From Chenopodium formosanum (Eukaryota > Streptophyta > Magnoliopsida > Caryophyllales > Amaranthaceae): a DNA stretch of 64,000 nt. The notes beneath the pieces were generated by a model. That model did no database searches. It had not been told where the DNA came from and was given only the letters and a program-made list of their open reading frames with translations. Made by a program: the position numbers and the translations under genes. Where the stretch lies: assembly GCA_024500155.1 (NCBI GenBank), contig CM044874.1:7517001-7581000 (forward strand), read 5' to 3'. Shown here in pieces: positions 59,508 to 64,000 of this stretch. Numbering within the stretch: the stretch's first letter is position 1; every line of letters begins with the position of its first letter.

Positions 59508-60518
59508 CAGTAGCGGAGCCACTATAGGAACATGGGGGACAGTTGTCCCCCCCATTTTCAAAAAAAATAAAATAAAATAAAAATAATTGATTTTCATTAG
59601 CATACAAAGAAACTGTAAATACAGTTATATACATTTTATAAACAACATATATCACAAAGTTATAAGATGGTCTAGTGGTTGTTGGGCCTCGGATAAGGCT
59701 TTGTTTTCTCCTCTTATTTCTAGGTACGATTCTTAACTCATACATTTTTTTGTATATTTGTTTTCCTCCTTTTGGAGTACTTTTTTTTCTTGTTTTGGAT
59801 TTCATTTTGTAGCATATAATTTATAAATTTAAAAAATATAAGTTTTTTAAAAAAAAATGTGCTATTCAACCTTGGAATTTGGGACAAAGAATATGGTCGA
59901 TCACTTACCAAATGATGTTATTGTTTTTGCTTCGAATATTTATAAAAAAATAATGTGTTATTCAAATATTTATAATGAATACATATCTCCGTAGTTTTTT
60001 ATCTCTTTAATTATGTGTGCCTAAAATCAAATTTTTTATTTGTAGTATTTGGAACTAAATTTCTAATTTTATTTTTACAGAACACAATGTAATGATTTCA
60101 TTAGTCAAATATGTGGATGAAACTTATAAAAACTAAAATCTCTTTATATCTATTTTCATATTGTTTAAACGCTTATTATTTGATGTATCGTATTTTTTGA
60201 TTGTTGGGATCACATAACTTACAATTGGGGTGCACCAACAAATTTTTTTTTTTGGTTGATAAATTTTTTTTAAAATTTTTTTTCTTTTTTTTTTTATTTT
60301 TTTTTTTTTAAAGAGTGATTGATAAATTTCTTAATATGCAATGAAACTTATAAAAGCTCTTCTTTTGTCATATAAGAATAATTGTCTTTTCCATAACAAA
60401 AATATATAATCCGTATTAATCAATTTATGTGAGCATCTTTTTTTCTTAAATTTTTTGTCGATTTTATTAAACATCTGAAATTTATCCCCCCGAATTACAA
60501 ATCCTGGCTCCGCCACCG
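59508..60518. mobile_element. Non-autonomous hAT element, 1.0 kb
   Basis: Ends CAGTAGCGGAGCCA and TGGCTCCGCCACCG, flanked by GAAGTCAT and AAAGTCAT. The ends resemble those of the autonomous-type hAT at 16517-20072, with divergence. Subterminal GGGGGACAGTTGTCCCCCC also occurs at position 70 in the PDR last intron. No transposase. A tRNA-like stretch (A-box-like TGGTCTAGTGG, B-box-like GGTACGATTC) lies at about 59665-59735. Confidence 0.85.
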
Positions 60519-60526
60519 AAAGTCAT

Positions 60527-61100
60527 ACAATATGTAAACTAAATTCCCCATAAAAGTAAATAACTATTAAATAGATAAAGGTGAAGGGCCTTTAATTTTA
60601 TTAATTAAGAAGCAAGACGAATGATGACTACTCAGGCCCCACCTCTTTAGATAATTTTTTTCTAAAACAATTTATTTTGAAGTTTTTTTTTTTTTTAAAA
60701 AATAAAACATTTAATTTGATTGTTTTTAAAAAATAAATATGATAAATATTCATCGATGATTTTTCCTATGTATTCATTTTAATTATACCCGTACTCTGAT
60801 AAGGTTAAAACCTTGGTATGAACTGATCTAGCTGAGAAGTACCTTCTGATTTCCAAAAAAAATGATAGATTAGGATGAAGAAGGAAGAGAAAGATAACAA
60901 AAGAGAAGACGGAGAAGGAGATTAGATAGAGAAGTTGTAGTTCGTTTCATAAACCCACAATTACAACCTTAGCTAGGTGCATTAATAAAGTATGATCTTC
61001 TAACTGAAAGATTCTCTAATCCAACTGTGATAAAACTAAGCACAAAAAGACATAAATGAAATAACAACTTTGCAAATAACAAAATTTCCTGCCAAAACTG
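60527..61100. other. Stretch with no recognised gene
   Basis: AT-rich; a purine-rich segment (60873-60935, GAAGAAGGAAGAGAAAG...) lies downstream of the gypsy remnant in its reading direction. Confidence 0.5.
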
Positions 61101-61109
61101 ACTAAATTG

Positions 61110-61846
61110 TCTTCCTTCTTATTTCTCTTCTATCATACCCTTCCCCTAAAAGAGACTTGTCCTCATGGCAAGAGATGATGAGCTGAGCCAGAAAATCATC
61201 CTGCTCCACCCAAGTAGCTTCATGCCTAGGTTTGTTCTGCCATTGCATTAAAACATGAACTTGGTTCACACGAGCCACACAAATTGAAAGTTGCTCTAGA
61301 ATAGTCTCAGGCAGCAGGGAAGTAGGTAAAGATTTGTGTGCAATCTCAAGAATAACAGCTACAGCAGGAAGGTCACCATGAAAACCTTTTAATTGGGAGA
61401 CATGGAAAACAATGTGGATCTTGGTTGAGCTTGGAAGCTGTACCCTGTAATATAAGCCACCATTCCTATCACAACAATGACCTTGAAAGGGCCAAAATAC
61501 TTGGCAACCAGCTTGTTGAATCCCCCTATACTAAACAAATTGTTTCTATAAGTGTGCAACTTGAGCCACACCCAGTCATTCACAACAAAACTTCTTTCAG
61601 GCTCTTCTAATTAGCTTGCATTTTCATCCTATGTTGATCCTTAGTCGAATTGGCCATGAGAATCATGAGCACTTCCTTTCTCATTTGCATACTCTTATCT
61701 ACCACCTCATTACTAGACTCACCGGGTAAATAGGGTAAGTGTATAGGTGATGGTTGGCAATAAACTGCTTTATAAGGTGTCATGTTTGTAGAGGTTTGGA
61801 AGTGAGTATTACACCACCACTCTCTCATTGGAAGGTATCTGCACCA
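61110..61846 (-). pseudogene. Ty3/gypsy integrase C-terminus and chromodomain
   Basis: Minus-strand reading: WWCNTHFQTSTNMTPYKAVY and PLIHLPYLPGESS-like region (integrase C-terminal part), then NDWVWLKLHTYRNN, KLVAKYFGPFKV (GPY/F module), then in other frames VNQVHVLMQWQNKPRHEATW, a chromodomain, and EDKSLLGEGYD. Several frameshifts and stops. The upstream part of the protein is cut by the LTR insertion at 61848. Chromodomain after integrase places it in the chromovirus branch. Confidence 0.82.
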
Positions 61847-61847
61847 C

Positions 61848-62451
61848 TGTAGGGAATAGTTTCAAGCCTTTAAAATCCCACTAGCTTGAACCCCACTGTG
61901 ATCATACACTAAAGTACGGTGACGTCCAAAAGGGAAGAAGATAGAGCAAAAGAGTCGCCAACAAGTTTTTAAGGAACTTGTAAACCGTTCACGAGGTGAA
62001 GGTTACACCCCTTAACGATCCAAGAGATCGTCAACTCCATAAGGTCATGAACCAAATAAGGGTTCGGGGATGATGGTACAAATCCAACCTAAAAGAGATT
62101 GAATCTGCCCTAGTATTAGGCCTCTACTTTATTCTGATCGTATTCATGTGCGCTTTCTGATTAACATACAATCAATAGGATTAACCCTAAACCTGTTTAA
62201 TCTATATTGGTTGAATTTAATGCACAAACAAACTATTATTGGCGATCACTTGAATTATAATCACAATTAACCCTAACAAGATTATTAAATATCTTGTTAA
62301 GCGTGATTACAAGTACCAATTCCCTTTAAACATGCAATAAAAGGCGTGATCAAGGAATAAATATAAATAATCAAGCAACACAATAAATAATCAATATCAT
62401 GAATAATAATTATAATAATAATAATATCATAAATAAAATAATTATCATCAA

Positions 62452-62509
<58 letters not shown>

Positions 62510-63906
62510 TTCATAATCATAAATTATAACGATTATAATCATAATCATATTCATGTTAATATTAAAGCATAATAAAAGCAAGATCCTAGGCATGATACTA
62601 ACAAGATTAATAACAAACTCTAGCATGTCACTAAGCAATAAAAATCAAATCTTTAACCCTAACATGATACTAACGTGAATAAATATTAGGAAGAGAATAA
62701 AAGGCATCGTAACAATCATATTTAATATTAAAATTACCCTAGACATGATACTAGGAATATCATAATAACAATATAAACATGATGTCTACATCATAATATT
62801 AATAAATCAATTAAAGTACTTACTTGGATGCCTCGTACCTCTTTCTAATTACAAAATACACACGTTAATAACTTCAAGGAAAATAATAATGAAAACAATT
62901 AAATTAAATAATTGAAAGAGAGATTTGGGACCAAACCCTCAGAAATTAAACCTTTCACGTCTAGGGCGAAGGCAACTTCGAATATGGCTAAGTGTTTCTA
63001 GATCTTGTGAATGCGGAATTATTTATTTGACAAAAGGCTAGTTTAGAAAAGAGAGAGACAGAATAATCAAGAAAATCTTGATGAGAGTTGGTGAATGAAA
63101 GATGATGATCGTAGATGAATGAATTGTAGATAAATGAATTGTAGATGCCTGAAAACGGAGTTTTTAATACGATATTTATAGAGAAAATCAGCCAAAAAAG
63201 ATAATTTAACAAAACAGAGTCCGACGCTCTCAAAACAGGATTGGCGCCAACCCTGGCTAGTTGGCGCCATCACCAGTGGCTAGCGCCAGGCGCCAATGGG
63301 TAGCGCCTGGCACCAATCCTGGTTCCAGGCGCCAAGGCCTGGGGTTGGACGCCAAACTGTTTTTCAACGCGTTTTCGAAAATCTGATAAATTTCCCGTAC
63401 TGGAAGATAAAATAATATAATTCCATCGAAAATGCTATTTGATCTTGATTAAAACTCTGAAGTGTCCTAATTGAATTAGGAATGAAAAGAACCTTCTAGA
63501 ATGTTTTAGAAGACTAAAACCATTCCTAATTGCATTAGGAATGATAAATCATATTAGGCCCTCCCCTAGATCATTGGGCCGTACATAAAGCTCAAACCGG
63601 ACCCAGTTTAGTAAATTGGCCATAATTTCCTCAATATTCATCGGAATTGGGCTTATAATATATCGTTGGAAAGGTCTTTGCAAACCCCATCCAACTACAC
63701 CACTATTGGACCCATATCATGGACCAACCAAACTGGATTGACTGTTTTCTTAAAATAAAGTTTTCAAAATCAGGGAGAAGAGAAAAGAAATAAAATTTTC
63801 CGCAACACTAGACCTTTCCACACTTTCGCTTCATTCGATTATGATTCGACGTGAAAGGCACTCATCACCGGGTTTGGTTTTGGGGAGACACAAATGGGTG
63901 TCTACA
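61848..63906 (-). mobile_element. Tat/Ogre-like LTR, 3' LTR of an element leaving the window
   Basis: 2,059 bp, third copy of the 32664 family with a longer AAT microsatellite (62450-62510). No duplication of the left flank ACCAC follows at 63907; instead, minus-strand reading there shows AAAGTGGGGGCTTC directly before TGTAGACACC, a good polypurine tract. So this is the 3' LTR of a minus-strand element whose body lies beyond 64000. GGCGCC cluster at 63240-63350. Confidence 0.85.
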
Positions 63907-64000
63907 GAAGCCCCCACTTTGACTGAGTTTGGAGAAACGCATGTTTTGATAACAAAAGTCAAAGTATCGATAGGGACGGAGAATGATTCAGAACGTTCTG
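63907..64000 (-). mobile_element. Internal end (PPT region) of the Tat/Ogre-like element
   Basis: The last 94 bp belong to the internal domain by position. The purine-rich GTGGGGGCTTC at 63907-63919 (minus) is the likely PPT. Confidence 0.65.

Overview
The window is plant nuclear DNA and almost entirely accessory. It is AT-rich, has spliceosomal introns with GT..AG borders, and is packed with nested transposons of typical angiosperm classes. Many short MITEs with CTCCGT-type ends and a fragment that looks like the chloroplast antenna gene LHCB6 also fit. A eudicot of the Caryophyllales (spinach/beet/quinoa type) is my guess from the flavour of the repeats; this is low confidence.

Layout. 1-14337 (minus): one full-size PDR-type (ABCG) ABC transporter gene in at least 19 exons, running off the left edge. 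It has an in-frame stop in the first ATP-binding half, a frameshift in the second and an altered second Walker A motif, so I call it a pseudogene. Its introns carry a 1.5-kb Mutator-like element (MULE) with a captured GRF-finger fragment, Stowaway- and Harbinger-type MITEs, a 340-bp Helitron and long TA microsatellites. 15076-22506: a MULE with a 9-bp target duplication, split by a 2.5-kb solo LTR, itself split by a decayed 3.6-kb hAT transposon (three-level nesting). 22825-32320: a nearly intact, young Copia element of Sirevirus-like layout (5-bp TSD, PBS, gag-pol with one stop, an extra downstream ORF, PPT). 32664-34519: a solo LTR of a Tat/Ogre-like gypsy family that recurs at 51136-53682 and 61848-63906.

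38390-44600: the most interesting part. Two copies (one 5'-truncated, one near full length) of a non-LTR retrotransposon sit in, and end in, (TAA)n microsatellite. The protein has N-terminal zinc fingers, a reverse transcriptase with YLDD, and a C-terminal CCHC knuckle plus an RPAD...D motif like the restriction-enzyme-like endonuclease (RLE) of R2/R4-type elements. This differs from the apurinic endonuclease of ordinary plant L1 and RTE LINEs. A MULE later landed in the junction. 44749-46430: a 5'-truncated L1 LINE with RNase H.

48180-51069: a split Ulp1-like cysteine protease gene (His, Asp, Gln, Cys visible), with a tandem-repeat-filled intron, next to a CACTA-type right end full of GGCACCGGTT palindromes. 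This is a truncated CACTA transposon that abuts the PBS region of a Tat-like element. 53.7-53.9 kb: an LHCB6-like gene fragment. 54-64 kb: MITEs, a non-autonomous hAT, a chromodomain-bearing gypsy remnant (minus), and a Tat-like LTR whose element continues beyond the right edge.

No tRNA, rRNA or CRISPR was found, and no intact host gene is present. The coding regions are mostly independent transposons in a dying transporter locus and do not form a pathway.
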